Source of the DNA: Smittia aterrima
Taxonomy: Eukaryota > Arthropoda > Insecta > Diptera > Chironomidae
Direction: 5' to 3'
DNA length: 64,000 nucleotides
Assembly: GCA_033063855.1 (NCBI GenBank)
Contig: CP093829.1
Span: 11,170,243-11,234,242, forward strand
Both the position numbers and the translations under genes were made by a program. Below are positions 36,401 through 47,232 of the stretch, piece after piece. The notes under the pieces are model-generated. The model had not been told where the DNA came from and did no database searches. It saw only the letters and a list, made by a program, of their open reading frames with translations. The stretch's first letter is position 1; every line of letters begins with the position of its first letter.

Positions 36401-39400
36401 CCAACAACTCGGAGTGCTTTTTATTTCGTTGAAATGCACTCTGACAGAACATGAACAGCAATCCTAGCCGAAAATTTCATAAATAAATTAATTTGATATT
36501 CAAAATTGATTTTTATTGCAGTCTGCAGAAATCCAAATCTAATGTATTTATCGCAGTAAAGCTGAGTTTAATTGGATTCACAGATTTTTTATTATCATTA
36601 TATCATATAATTAATATTAATTTGGCTTTAATTGCGATTTCCGTTCAAAAAGGAGAATCGATTTCAAATGCAGCTCAAGTCAACACGCGATTTTTCAGGT
36701 TGAATTAAATATTGAAATTCGAATAGGTAATTGGGATAAATTAGCTCAATTCGATGGCCGGGCGCGTCTGATTTTGTCCTAATTGCAGTTCAATTAACCT
36801 CTTAATATCATTAGCATTCTACACTTGATGGAATCGAGAGCTTCATGCGCAGAATCTTTGGAAACTGATTTCTCATTGTCCGACGACCTGAATTTCATCT
36901 TTTTGCCATACGCAATCTCATCAACACCGCATCTAATTAACTGCCGATGATTATTAAATCAAGCACGATTATAGGTGAACATGCTCAGCTTTCAGCTCTC
37001 TAGAAATCGAAAGGAAAAGCGATTAACATAAGCAAGGACTAAAAAAATATAAATCATGTAGCAATGCTCCCATTTACGTTTCAAGATAAGAAATATTGAG
37101 AATAGCTGAAAGATACCTTCAGCATGATCACAGTTTTATTGCATGATAAGACATTGCGTTGTTATTTATTGTCAACATTTAAATGAAACTGCTTCAGCAC
37201 TTAATTTTAATGATACTCCATTTAAGGCTGTGATTAATCGACAAATTTCGTCTGTTGTCAATGGCTCTATCATTGTTGGATGATCAGAGCGAACTTCACT
37301 TCATTGAAATTGTTTTAAATTTGAATTGATAAGCGAACGAAATGGATCGCAAAATGGCAGATTGCAATGTTCTTTAAAATTAAAAAAAATATTTGGTGAG
37401 TAAATACTTGAGATGCTCTCGCTCCTTCCGGCGAATTCCGAGGAAGGTAATGAATCAACAAATAAATCATATCGTTTGAGAGAGCGAACCTTTGTTAAAT
37501 TTAATTTGAATAAAGCTATGCTGCGACCCAAAAATGCCAATGGAAATTTATGGTGATTGGGATGGTTTCAAAATATCAATTTCACTTCCGATCGCATATT
37601 TGTCATAATCCATTATAACTAATTAGATTTATGGCTTTACTGAAAATGGACAGGGTTGGCTCAATTTGACAGCAAGAGCTCGCCGTAAAATGAAAAACTC
37701 GTACATTCAATTTTCCGACGAAGGATCTACTTAAGTTGATTCAATTTGAATTTACTTTGCCATGGTGCACGACATAATTCATTTTACTTTTAATTAAAAG
37801 GCATTAGGCTCATCGTTGAAAGGCAAATTGCATTAGCGTGATACTGTTACTTAAATTTGAGACACAAAATGTCCGAAACAGTTAATTAAACGTTTGCTGT
37901 TAACCTTTTTGTGCACACTTCACGCTCAAGATGTGCTATTAAGGTGGAAGGCAATTAAAAGAAACGAGAGACAAGCACAGAAAAAAACGTTAAATTGAAA
38001 TATGTAATGGCTAGCACACGTACGACGAATAAAATAAAATGGACATAAACTCTCTCCCGAGACAACAATGTTTGCTCATTAAATTTATATTACACCATCA
38101 TAATTCATTGTTTAACTTCTTATTTAAGCGGCAAGATATGAAAAATAATTAATTTCATAAATTGCTTCGCTTCTTCTTATTCTGGCGGGGAAACTTGTTC
38201 ATTCACTTTATCGAGAAGTTCATCTTGACGTTGAAGAGCAACAAGAAAAGCAAGAAACTGACTTCGACGAGATTTAATTTATAAGACAAACAGAATAATT
38301 GGAAAAGTCATAAGAAATAGGTAGCGTAATCTGTATGATCCTTAACCTGACGAACAAAGATTAAACATTTAAAAGGAGCGTAAATATTTTGATTTTTAAA
38401 ACAATTTTTTTAAATACATTAGACAAAAACTAATTGAAACGTCATCGTCACAAGCAATGTCTGCTAATTTCATCGGACATAAAGATATTTAATTCAAATC
38501 CCAAAAGCTCTGCAGTGTTAGGGAAGTAAAAGCTTATCCAAAGGCATTGGGTGCTTAATTTTGTGTGGAAAATTTCGAGCTCGCAAAAAATTTACGGATT
38601 TCAATCACTTTAACAGCGCGCCATTAATCTTTTTACATTTTGTCTTCTTTCCACATTTTGACGAATTTTAAATCTTGGTAGACGGAAAAGCAGAGAAATA
38701 TTAAATTATTTCGGCTTTTGGAAAGAGAGAACCTTCAATCGTTCTGTTGATTGATAGCCTCTCATTCTGAACCCTTCATCATACCATATCTCAAGAGCTT
38801 TCAAAAGCTTTTTATTTGTTCAGTTTTGAGGATTTATTTGTGTTTCACGGAACATACATGAGAAATGAAAAAGCACTTCTCGAAGGCAGCAGCAGCAGCA
38901 TGTGTGCAAATTCACAAGTGAGAAAGAAAAGGTTTCTTTTATTGATGATTTAACTGATTTGAGGAAATATTTCATTCTCGATTGAAACATTGCGGATCCT
39001 TTTAATTCGTAAACACGCTTAGTTCCTCCGAAATTTCGATGAATTTGTCAAAATCAAAAATACAAAAATCCCTCAGCTCTCTGTGTCTCTCAACCCGAAA
39101 GTTCAAAGCTATCGATCGGTTCAACTAGCTCACAAATAGCGTCACACACCTTTGACAATCCCAATCGTTCACACCAAGAGCACATTGAGTAAACATGTCA
39201 ATCACAATTGATATGTAGATGAAATTTATTTTCTCCCCATTCTCCTCTCTTCAACTCAAATCGAGTTTCCCTGTTCGCTTCTCGCACTTCTCACCCGGAG
39301 CAAAAAATGTTTATGAAAGCTTCACATCATCGGGAATATTTTCTGGTATTTGTTAACTTACAGGAGCTTTAGTGAAGAATAAAAGTAAACGGATTTGATT

Positions 39401-42400
39401 TTCTAGCGCGGAAGGTTGACATGTCATGCTGAGCTTTTACGCTTCATCAATACGGAACATCGCGTTAAAAAATCTTCTAACATAGAAGGAGCAACTTTAA
39501 ACTCTTCTTTTAAATATTTTAAAATGTTCTCTAAAGTTATGTCTTACATAAGCTTCTCGTTCCTTTCCATTCTCGTTCTTTCAAGTTAAACGGCACTAAG
39601 CGCTTTTATGAAATGGGAACTTTTTTTTGTCCTCCCTCAGTCTCCTGCAACAAAGAGAAAAAAACATTAAAATAACTTATCATTTGTCAACAGTGCCGTA
39701 ATAATACTTCAGCTTGAAAGCTCTAGCGTCACATCATTATTACACCGTTGGCATCGCAAACAAACGCAACGCGCTTTGGGATAATCCACAGTGATACCTT
39801 GGCACGTAATGCGAAGCGAAAAAGGGACATCTTTCAAAAAATTTATTGTGATCAAAGCGAAGAGGATAAATTCCATTCATAATCTTCTGCCGCATAGACT
39901 GAGAGAGCGACGGATCCTTTTAGTATCCTGGTCACACAAGCTCACCGACAAACAAAAGGAAAAGCGGAAGATGAGGATAAATCATTCAAGTTGTATAAAA
40001 CGAAGGAAGACCCTTTTTGTTTCAAGTGTTCTCTCTTCTCATATCAAATATTATAAAATCGTGATGTGTGACATTCAGCTCTTTCTTTTTTTTTGTTGAA
40101 ATCACGATTTAGGGAGCTGGGAGAAGCGAAGTCATGCGGAATATTTCGTTTTCTTTTTATTGGTTTGTGAGCTCTGCGTTGAATGAAATTTCCATAAATT
40201 TTTACTGTCTGTTCATCATTACGCCCGTCGAGGAGCTATGAGCTTACATTGTTTGATTCCATAAATTGCGGCTGAGGTTTAGCGATGACCTCAACAATGA
40301 CGCTCCTGACATAGTTTTTGAATTTATTGCACAATAAAATTATTAAACTTTAATGTGTGCAGTCGAACTGTCCCTGATTTTATTGATCAGAACGATGTGC
40401 AGCTCGATAGTACTGGGTGGAGGGAAAACTCGCCGAAGTGGAAAATGTAATTTTCAGATTATCTCTTCATGAAAATCATTTCAAAAAAGAGAAAAAGTAG
40501 AATCGACTGCGGAGGAAGTTGCAATGAGAATTCCATTGCCTTTTGCCAGAACGATCATTGAGCGAAAAAGTTAACTGCCTTGAGATCGATACTTCGGCCG
40601 AACGCTTTTTATGATCCATAAACTTTCACGAGTCATCAAAATTTATTATTCGACGTCAAACACATTCACGGTCTCAAGAGAGAGAGAAGAAGCGGAAAAT
40701 CGATTCTTAAAGCGTGTGCTTAGCCGAACGAAAAGCATGTTTTCCTATCAAATAAAAGCGATATCTTCAGTTAAGCGACTAATGGCCAATATTGAATATT
40801 TTCCGCATGAAATGCTGCTCAAAGATTCTATCAAACGATATTCGTGTTGACACACTTTATGCTTTGGATTTGGACTTATTTGATGACATTGCAAACGATC
40901 AATAGACACGATTAGGTTTGATCTGTTTTGATATGAAATGAGCTTCATTGCATCGTCACACATCTCCTCCTCGTTAAATCCTTTGTTCCACTATGGGATT
41001 AAACAAGAGAGTGAGTAGGAAAGCCTCCGGCAGAAGATTGCTACACAACTTTTTGTATCTTCCCTCTGACTGTCGCAATCTTTATTTTGAAAAGTTTTGA
41101 CATATCTCGTATCAGGTCGCACATTTATTTAAGTCAAGTGTTTGCAAAAACTTTTACAATCCCTTCGCCCCAGAGCGCATTCTCGTTTAAATATCGTGCT
41201 TTATGCTTATAGAAGCAATCAAACGCGCTTAAGTTCTCGAATCAACTTTTTCTACCCTCTTCATGAATATTTAAAGCTCGCTCTTTGCTCTCGAAAGCAG
41301 CAACTTTGTTTTAATGCCGTTGTTGTTCTCGTGGCCATAGAGAAACTATTTCAGAAGACGGAAGTAAAACGAACCGAGGAAAGCATTTATCTCTCAAATA
41401 TATTTATGTGGGACTTTGTTGTTGCTTCAACAACACATAACCGCGTCTGTTTTATTCGCAAAATTAACAAAAATAAAAATAAATTTTGAGTTTACGAGTT
41501 CACATCAGAAGAAAGCGTAAACAATTTATTACAATGCTTGAGTTGGTTTTGTGAACATTTATAAACTCGTCTTGCAACCGCGAATCGTGCGTCGAGCGAA
41601 TGCGTAATGTTCCATCAACTGCGTTAAGTGTTAGCTCTTCTCTGAATTTATGTTTGAGAACATTTTTTTGTGGCAGGATCTGTAATGCAATGAATCAATA
41701 ATTTTTTAAATTTAAAAGTGAACTGTGGTGAACGTAGAACCCTCAAATTGTCTTGAACTTCTTCACAAGTCATGTCTAATAGATGTTGGCACTTAAGCGT
41801 CACGAAAAAACATAACAAATCGTGATATTTCTCATAATCTTTATCCTTTGCATCCTTTGAAAACAAACAACTTTATTAAAAGTTTAAGTACGTACTTTCT
41901 TTGTTGAGTTGTTTATAAAGCCTTCATCAGCTGGAGAACAAGCATTTCCTTTTGTTTAATTGCGCTTTTAAATTTAATTTGATGATCCTATTTTTATGAC
42001 TCCAGGAATATGAAATAACAGCATTGAAATAAATAATTAAATCTCTTCTACAACCCCTACGAAAGAAATAAAGCTTTGAAATGTTCGTGACTTAATGAGA
42101 GCCACGGGGGAAGATGAATCTTTAAGTTTGTAGAGAAGCGATTCATGTGAAAAATGATTCCGGTAAACAGATTGAAGAAGCTTCATTATGCATGAGCAAA
42201 CAGCAGCAAATTAAAAACAACACAGCAAGCGCAAGAAGTAGAAGAAGAAGCCGAGATGCCGATCGGATTTTGGTAATTATTTATATCATTTTGATTCGTC
42301 TGTGCGCTTTCTCTCAAAGGCGGGTTAGGAATCAACATGCTCAAAGCATATTTATGACTCTTTCGTGAGCATCATAAATTGCTGAAATGTTTTATGTTCT

Positions 42401-45400
42401 TTCCAAAAGTCAATTTAGTTTTTCAAACGAGAAAATATCTCTTGAGTTGAGTAAGAGTCTAAAAGTCAAATATATCTTGAAAAGCATTGCAGACGATTCA
42501 AGATGTTTGCCCCAAGTTTTTCAAAGAGCTGACTCATCATCATCGTCCTCATCATTCCCTGCGTACTCGACATATCTTCATAAAAACGTCTGTTAATCTA
42601 AAGTCAATTATCTTACAACATCTCGCTTCGCTTTCGAAGAACGGGAAAGAAGTCTTGATCCTTCATAATGATTTTTTAAAAGGTGAAAGCTTTTACATTG
42701 TTTGCTTGATGTAAACATCGCTCAGACTCAAGTGCGTAAAATAAATTTACGCAAACAATGACCATAAATCTGCTTTGTTGAGTAAATAACTAATGGAGAA
42801 ATAAATTGTTCCGAAGTTAGATATGGAAGCGAAAGTTCATGCGACAAATGCGAAACAATAATTTAGTAACAATAAATTGATGTATTAATAGGTGGGATTG
42901 TTATCTCTCCACTAATGCTTCTCGATGTTATCAGAAGTTATGGTTTTTCGCGCGAGTCGCATTTTCCCCCTGAGTGCGAAATAATGTTTCGATAGAATAA
43001 AGTTTTTATTAGCATTCGCACGATAATCGCAGGCGCTCGCTGTCTCTTTTATTTTGCTGTATCTCTTCGCAAACTGAATTGGATTTATTTGCGAAACGTT
43101 CATTATATTAATCATAAACAGCGGAAAATATCCTTTGGGCTACTTCAAACAAATTTATGAGCACTAGGCAGAAATAAAAGAAAATCTTGGATTTGTGTCA
43201 AAGCATCAAATATTTTCAAGAGAACCGGCAACATCGTGCAGGTAAATTCTTTGAGTAAATAAATAATTCTTTTCTACAAAATTTGTTTTTGATTCAGTAG
43301 AATAAGCTCAAAAGATTATTTTGCCTTTTTTTTTATTCCGGGTAGCAACATACGAAGACAAATCGCAAAACTTCAACTATCTTTCCGGAATCAGTCTAGC
43401 ACGCTCTATCGTCTTTAAATCACTTTTATTTCTTATTCTGTGTGATTAGATGGAATCGAATCGTCGGAAGATAAATGTCACGCTATAAATCCTTTCCAGC
43501 GATAATCCGAAATATTTATTTCTTTTTACCTAACGTTTTACTGAAAAAAATTCAATTTGCTGGAAATTTATCGCATAAAACAAAAGGAAAATACGCAAAG
43601 CCCAGTTAGCATGAGAATCGGAACCGGAAATGATTCAAGCTTTCAAAGTAATGGAACAGAAGGCGGAAGTTTGCTGATAAAGTATCACCGACGATTTGAT
43701 GAAGTCAGAAGACATTAATTTCCAGCACCACAAGTATTCAAACGCGCTCCTTTTTTCAAGAAATGATGATAATCCGTTTGTCACTTGAGCACAGCAAACG
43801 CTCGAATGGAAAAACGAAAAGTAAGTGATAAACCTGTTTTTGCTGTGCTTTTTGAAACACCGAATGGGATTTATTCTGATAGTTTTTATGGCTTAACAGG
43901 AGGTGAAGTATGAGATAACACTTCCTCGATGACGTTACGAGATATTTTTCCGCTTTTCTCACACAATTAATGTGATCACAGCAGTTTTTACGGAGATGAG
44001 ATGATGAAGATTAAATTTCAAGCTCGTTTGAGAGTCGTGAAAAATGTTTTTACAGCTGGAACGATAATAAATTTTCCACGGAAATGTAAAGTTGAATTTT
44101 TCTCGCATACTTCTCCCAAAGACAAAAGCTCATCACGAACTTTCAAAGAAGAAGAAAGAAAGAAGAAAAAGTCATTTTCATGTAAATATTTTGGTTACTT
44201 CGCTCGTTGCTTTGCGGCAGAAAAAGACCATGGCAATGGAAATTTGTGAAAACAAGTCACATAAGGTGATGGAAAAAGGCTTTTATCGATTGCCCTTTTA
44301 AATATTCATGCTTTCAATTGAATTTTCTTGTTTAAGGGAATTTTCAACTTTCTTGTCGTCAGAGCTTGACCATAATACGATGCTTTCCTATCGCGGAAAA
44401 AGCCTTAAAAATGAAACGAAGGAACGCAAGACTAAGAAATTAAATCACAATTTTGCTAGCGAAAACCTTTCGAATTTCTGCTGAGCTTTCTGGAAAATAT
44501 GAAATGTTTTCTATCGTTTCTCATTTTATCATGCTCGAGTGCATGAATCGCTTTATCAAATTTCGTGCTTCTCAACAGATTTTGACGTGCATCCAGGTCT
44601 CAAGGATTTTTTTTTTATCGCCGTCGACAGCTTAAGTGGTTGCACAGTCCAACTTTGAGATTTCTGTTGACACATTAAACAGTTTTTCCCGTCTCTTTTC
44701 CAAGCTCAGGTTTCTTTATTTATGTTCTCTCGTTTGCTTTGACAAATGCACTTTCCGATGTCTTTTCCTCCTATCCGCTTCTCTTTGATATGAAGTAGAC
44801 TTTTATTGATTCGCTTTCAATATAAAATCCTTTTTAGATTTCCGGCTTGAAACAGAATAAGAAGAAATGAAATCAACGGCCTTAGGACGTAATCACGAGA
44901 TCTCAAAAGATTACAAACTAAGTTCGTATCAAAATGAATCGAAAATTTTCCACTTCGAACAGAGCTAAAGACTTCCCCAACCCCATCCAAAACGGCTTGT
45001 AATTTGAGAAGAGCCTTAAAGGAGGAGAAACTTTGCGTTGATAAACTCATAAATAAAACATTTAATTACACGAAGGCTTTAAGCACTCACCAAGCAGCTA
45101 CTAATGCCTCTGACACCAGATAGAAAATGTCTAGGACAGGCCAGCTTTCAACATATTTTTGAATAACTTATGAGCTCAGAGGACGGAGAAAAGACGAAAT
45201 AAACTTCCTGCTGTCAATTTAATTGTGTGTGCAAAAGTCGAAAGAGAAAGATATTTTGTCCCGGTCAGGTATCAAGAATCTTGCTCTCCCCTCTTCCCTC
45301 GAGCCTTGTTTGATAACGCAATTCATCTCCCCAGTGGTTTTTCTTCAAAGAAATAAAGAAATGTTTGTAGATACTTCTGATAAAGCTCCGAGTTTGAGGA

Positions 45401-45476
45401 TAATATTGACACAGCAATGTTTACATAATTAATTGAGCAATGAAGAGTGACGAAACTTTTAAAAGCAGAAAAATGT
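33482..45476. other. Non-coding stretch with AT-motif-rich islands
   Basis: No convincing gene is visible. The largest frame (121 codons, minus strand, 35450-35815) shows no domain. Two islands, about 36690-37000 and 37590-37920, are rich in TAATTG, CATTAG and TTAATTAA motifs of the homeodomain type and look less simple-sequence than their surroundings. A short CAG-type run lies at 38886-38900. The stretch lies downstream of the stomatin gene and upstream of the LRR-BTB gene. Confidence 0.5.
38886..38900. repeat. Short GCA triplet repeat
   Basis: Five consecutive GCA units occur in otherwise unique non-coding sequence. No open frame of note uses it as a glutamine or alanine run, so a coding role is not supported. 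Confidence 0.7.
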
Positions 45477-45638
45477 TTGCCTTCGGATGTCTCAAGAAGT
45501 TTTCTTGTCTCTCACTTTCTCTCCATCTCTTTCTTTGATTTACCCGGTGAGCTTGAAGAAGAATTTATACGGAAGTTTGTGTAATTTTGTTAATTAAACT
45601 TGGAATGGAAAAAGAAACCGACAAATTTCCGAATAAAT
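45477..45638 (+). repeat. Left copy of a direct repeat flanking the LRR-BTB gene
   Basis: This copy aligns with 47061-47232 in the same orientation. Identical blocks include GATGTCTCAAGAAGTTTTCT near the start and, near the end, TTTTGTTAATTAAACTTGGA within a longer identical run; the tail CCGACAAATTTCCGAATAAA matches CCGACAATTTTCCGACTAAA. A pyrimidine-rich middle differs by small indels. DNA outside the copies does not align. The 1.4 kb between them holds the LRR-BTB gene, so the repeat marks an insertion or duplication boundary. Confidence 0.85.
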
Positions 45639-45826
45639 AAAATAAACATCTCCAATTGAATTGCAACAAAATTTCTACCTGTTAATCGGTTTTCAACCTA
45701 AAAGTGCACAATACATAGATGAATCGTGTTTGTTTTACAACTACATTCACATTCCATCGACAAATTAGATTTAGTTCTTGAGCGATTTTCAAAGAATAAG
45801 GTTCTCGATCAATAATTAACTTTGAT

Positions 45827-46921
45827 ATGGAGATCAAGTGCAAGTTTAATATTTGTCGTCCGACAGGCACGACCCAAGACCTTTACGCGTGTTTCATTGC
45901 CGAAGCGAACATAAACGAAAAGAATCATGTTATCAAAAATTTCATCGGCGATCATCAAAAAGGAAAATCACACAAAGATGTCGAATGTGTTCAGTTCAAG
46001 AGTGCCAATGTCAACTATTTTCCTCGCGGACTAAACAAGCATTTTCCTAATCTCAATCGCTTGGAAATTTTAAACGTCGGCATAAAGGAAATCTCCAAAA
46101 ACGATCTCGCAGGGCTCGAACGATTGGTTCGTCTAAGTATTCAAAACAGTGAATTGACAGCATTGCCCGACGATTTACTTACAAAAATGCCAAATTTACG
46201 AGAAGTTTCATTCCTCGACAACAAAATCGCATTCGCATCGTCAGAACTTCTAAAACCTTTGCATGGAAGGCGAGGCTTAGCTGTGAGCTTTGGAAGAAAC
46301 GGAAAACTTAATGCTTGTTACTGGCCAGGAGATAATACTTCATTAAATTCCCTCGACGATCTTATGAAGCTAATTGATGAGAAGTGTACTAAACCCGTTT
46401 TAACAAACAATGCAGAACTTTGGATCTCCGGTAGATTCTCTGATCTGACCATCATCGCTCAGGACAATCAGTTCAAAACTCACAAAGCAGTTCTTGGAAT
46501 TAAAAACGTTGTATTCTCTCAAATCTTTGAGGATCAGATCGATGCCAACGTAATTAAAATTCCTGATTTCTCTTCAAAGTCTGTCGAGGCTCTTCTTCAT
46601 TTCATATACACGGATGAGGTCTTGAACAATGATAACGAGAAGGAAAATTTCGAGATTGCAGTCAAATTCAAGGTTCCAGATATGAAAGTGATGTACGAGA
46701 ATATTATTTCCAATCAACTTGACGAGTTCAACGCTTGGGAAACTTTCATGTTCGCTCATCGTTCTGCTTTGCAAGTTCTTAAGGAAAAAGCATTTCATCT
46801 GATTACCCGAAAAATTCCTGATCAAGTGCCAATCAAATTTTTGGAAAAACCTGAGAAACTTAAAAAGCTGTTGGAGATCCGGCGAGCATACGAAGAAGCA
46901 TTAAAAGACTTGAGTGACTAA
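45827..46921 (+). CDS. LRR-BTB fusion protein, intronless
   Basis: Single exon, 364 residues. Residues 1-190 form an LRR module: an N-terminal part with Cys5, Cys22 and Cys54, two to three leucine-rich repeats (about 65-135, for example NLNRLEILNVGIKEI and LTALPDDLLTKMPNLREVSF), and a C-terminal Cys pair (164 and 187). I know this arrangement from secreted midge LRR proteins. Residues about 197-298 form a BTB/POZ domain (GRFSDLTIIAQDNQFKTHKAVL, VEALLHFIYTDEV) and the remainder a BACK-like helical tail. BTB proteins act inside the cell, often as dimers or cullin-3 adaptors. No signal peptide is present: an in-frame stop lies ten codons upstream and no methionine lies between. Substrate and function are unknown. 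A TPR- or MATH-type reading does not fit. Confidence 0.85.
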   Translation: MEIKCKFNICRPTGTTQDLYACFIAEANINEKNHVIKNFIGDHQKGKSHKDVECVQFKSANVNYFPRGLNKHFPNLNRLEILNVGIKEISKNDLAGLERLVRLSIQNSELTALPDDLLTKMPNLREVSFLDNKIAFASSELLKPLHGRRGLAVSFGRNGKLNACYWPGDNTSLNSLDDLMKLIDEKCTKPVLTNNAELWISGRFSDLTIIAQDNQFKTHKAVLGIKNVVFSQIFEDQIDANVIKIPDFSSKSVEALLHFIYTDEVLNNDNEKENFEIAVKFKVPDMKVMYENIISNQLDEFNAWETFMFAHRSALQVLKEKAFHLITRKIPDQVPIKFLEKPEKLKKLLEIRRAYEEALKDLSD

Positions 46922-46985
46922 AGTTTAGCAATACGAGCAATCATTTTTCATACAATTTCATACAAATCAATTGTTATCTAGTTAC

Positions 46986-46991
46986 AATAAA
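46986..46991 (+). terminator. Poly(A) signal of the LRR-BTB gene
   Basis: AATAAA lies 65 nt after the stop codon and inside the segment bounded by the direct repeats. The inserted block thus appears to carry its own 3' end signal. No genomic poly(A) tract follows, which argues against a recent retrocopy. Confidence 0.5.
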
Positions 46992-47060
46992 TGTAATTTT
47001 TCTTCTCCAAATTTAAGACTGCAACTCAATTCTTTATTTCAATACTATTCACTTCCAGAT

Positions 47061-47232
47061 TTGCTTCAGATGTCTCAAGAAGTTTTCTTGTCTTCTTTCC
47101 CAACCCTCTTCATCTCTTTCCGTGATTTACCCGGTGAGCTAGAAGAAGAATTTTTACGGCAAAAGGAGATTGTGTAATTTTGTTAATTAAACTTGGAATG
47201 GAAAAAGTCATCCGACAATTTTCCGACTAAAT
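47061..47232 (+). repeat. Right copy of the direct repeat flanking the LRR-BTB gene
   Basis: This copy matches 45477-45638 over its whole length, with short indels in the pyrimidine-rich middle and a 6-nt difference just before the shared GTGTAATTTTGTTAATTAAA block. Both copies lie in the same orientation about 1.42 kb apart. Confidence 0.85.

Noticed and set aside
45473..45538. A signal-peptide-like frame (MFAFGCLKKFSCLSLSLHLF) upstream of the LRR-BTB gene
   Set aside because: It ends in TGA with no splice donor before the stop, so it cannot supply the missing signal peptide.
45487..45584. A shared micro-ORF in the two direct-repeat copies, with the common end DLPGELEEEF
   Set aside because: The distance from the shared ATG to the shared GAT codon is 50 nt in the left copy and 54 nt in the right copy, so the frame is not preserved. 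The similarity is at DNA level, including clearly non-coding sequence.
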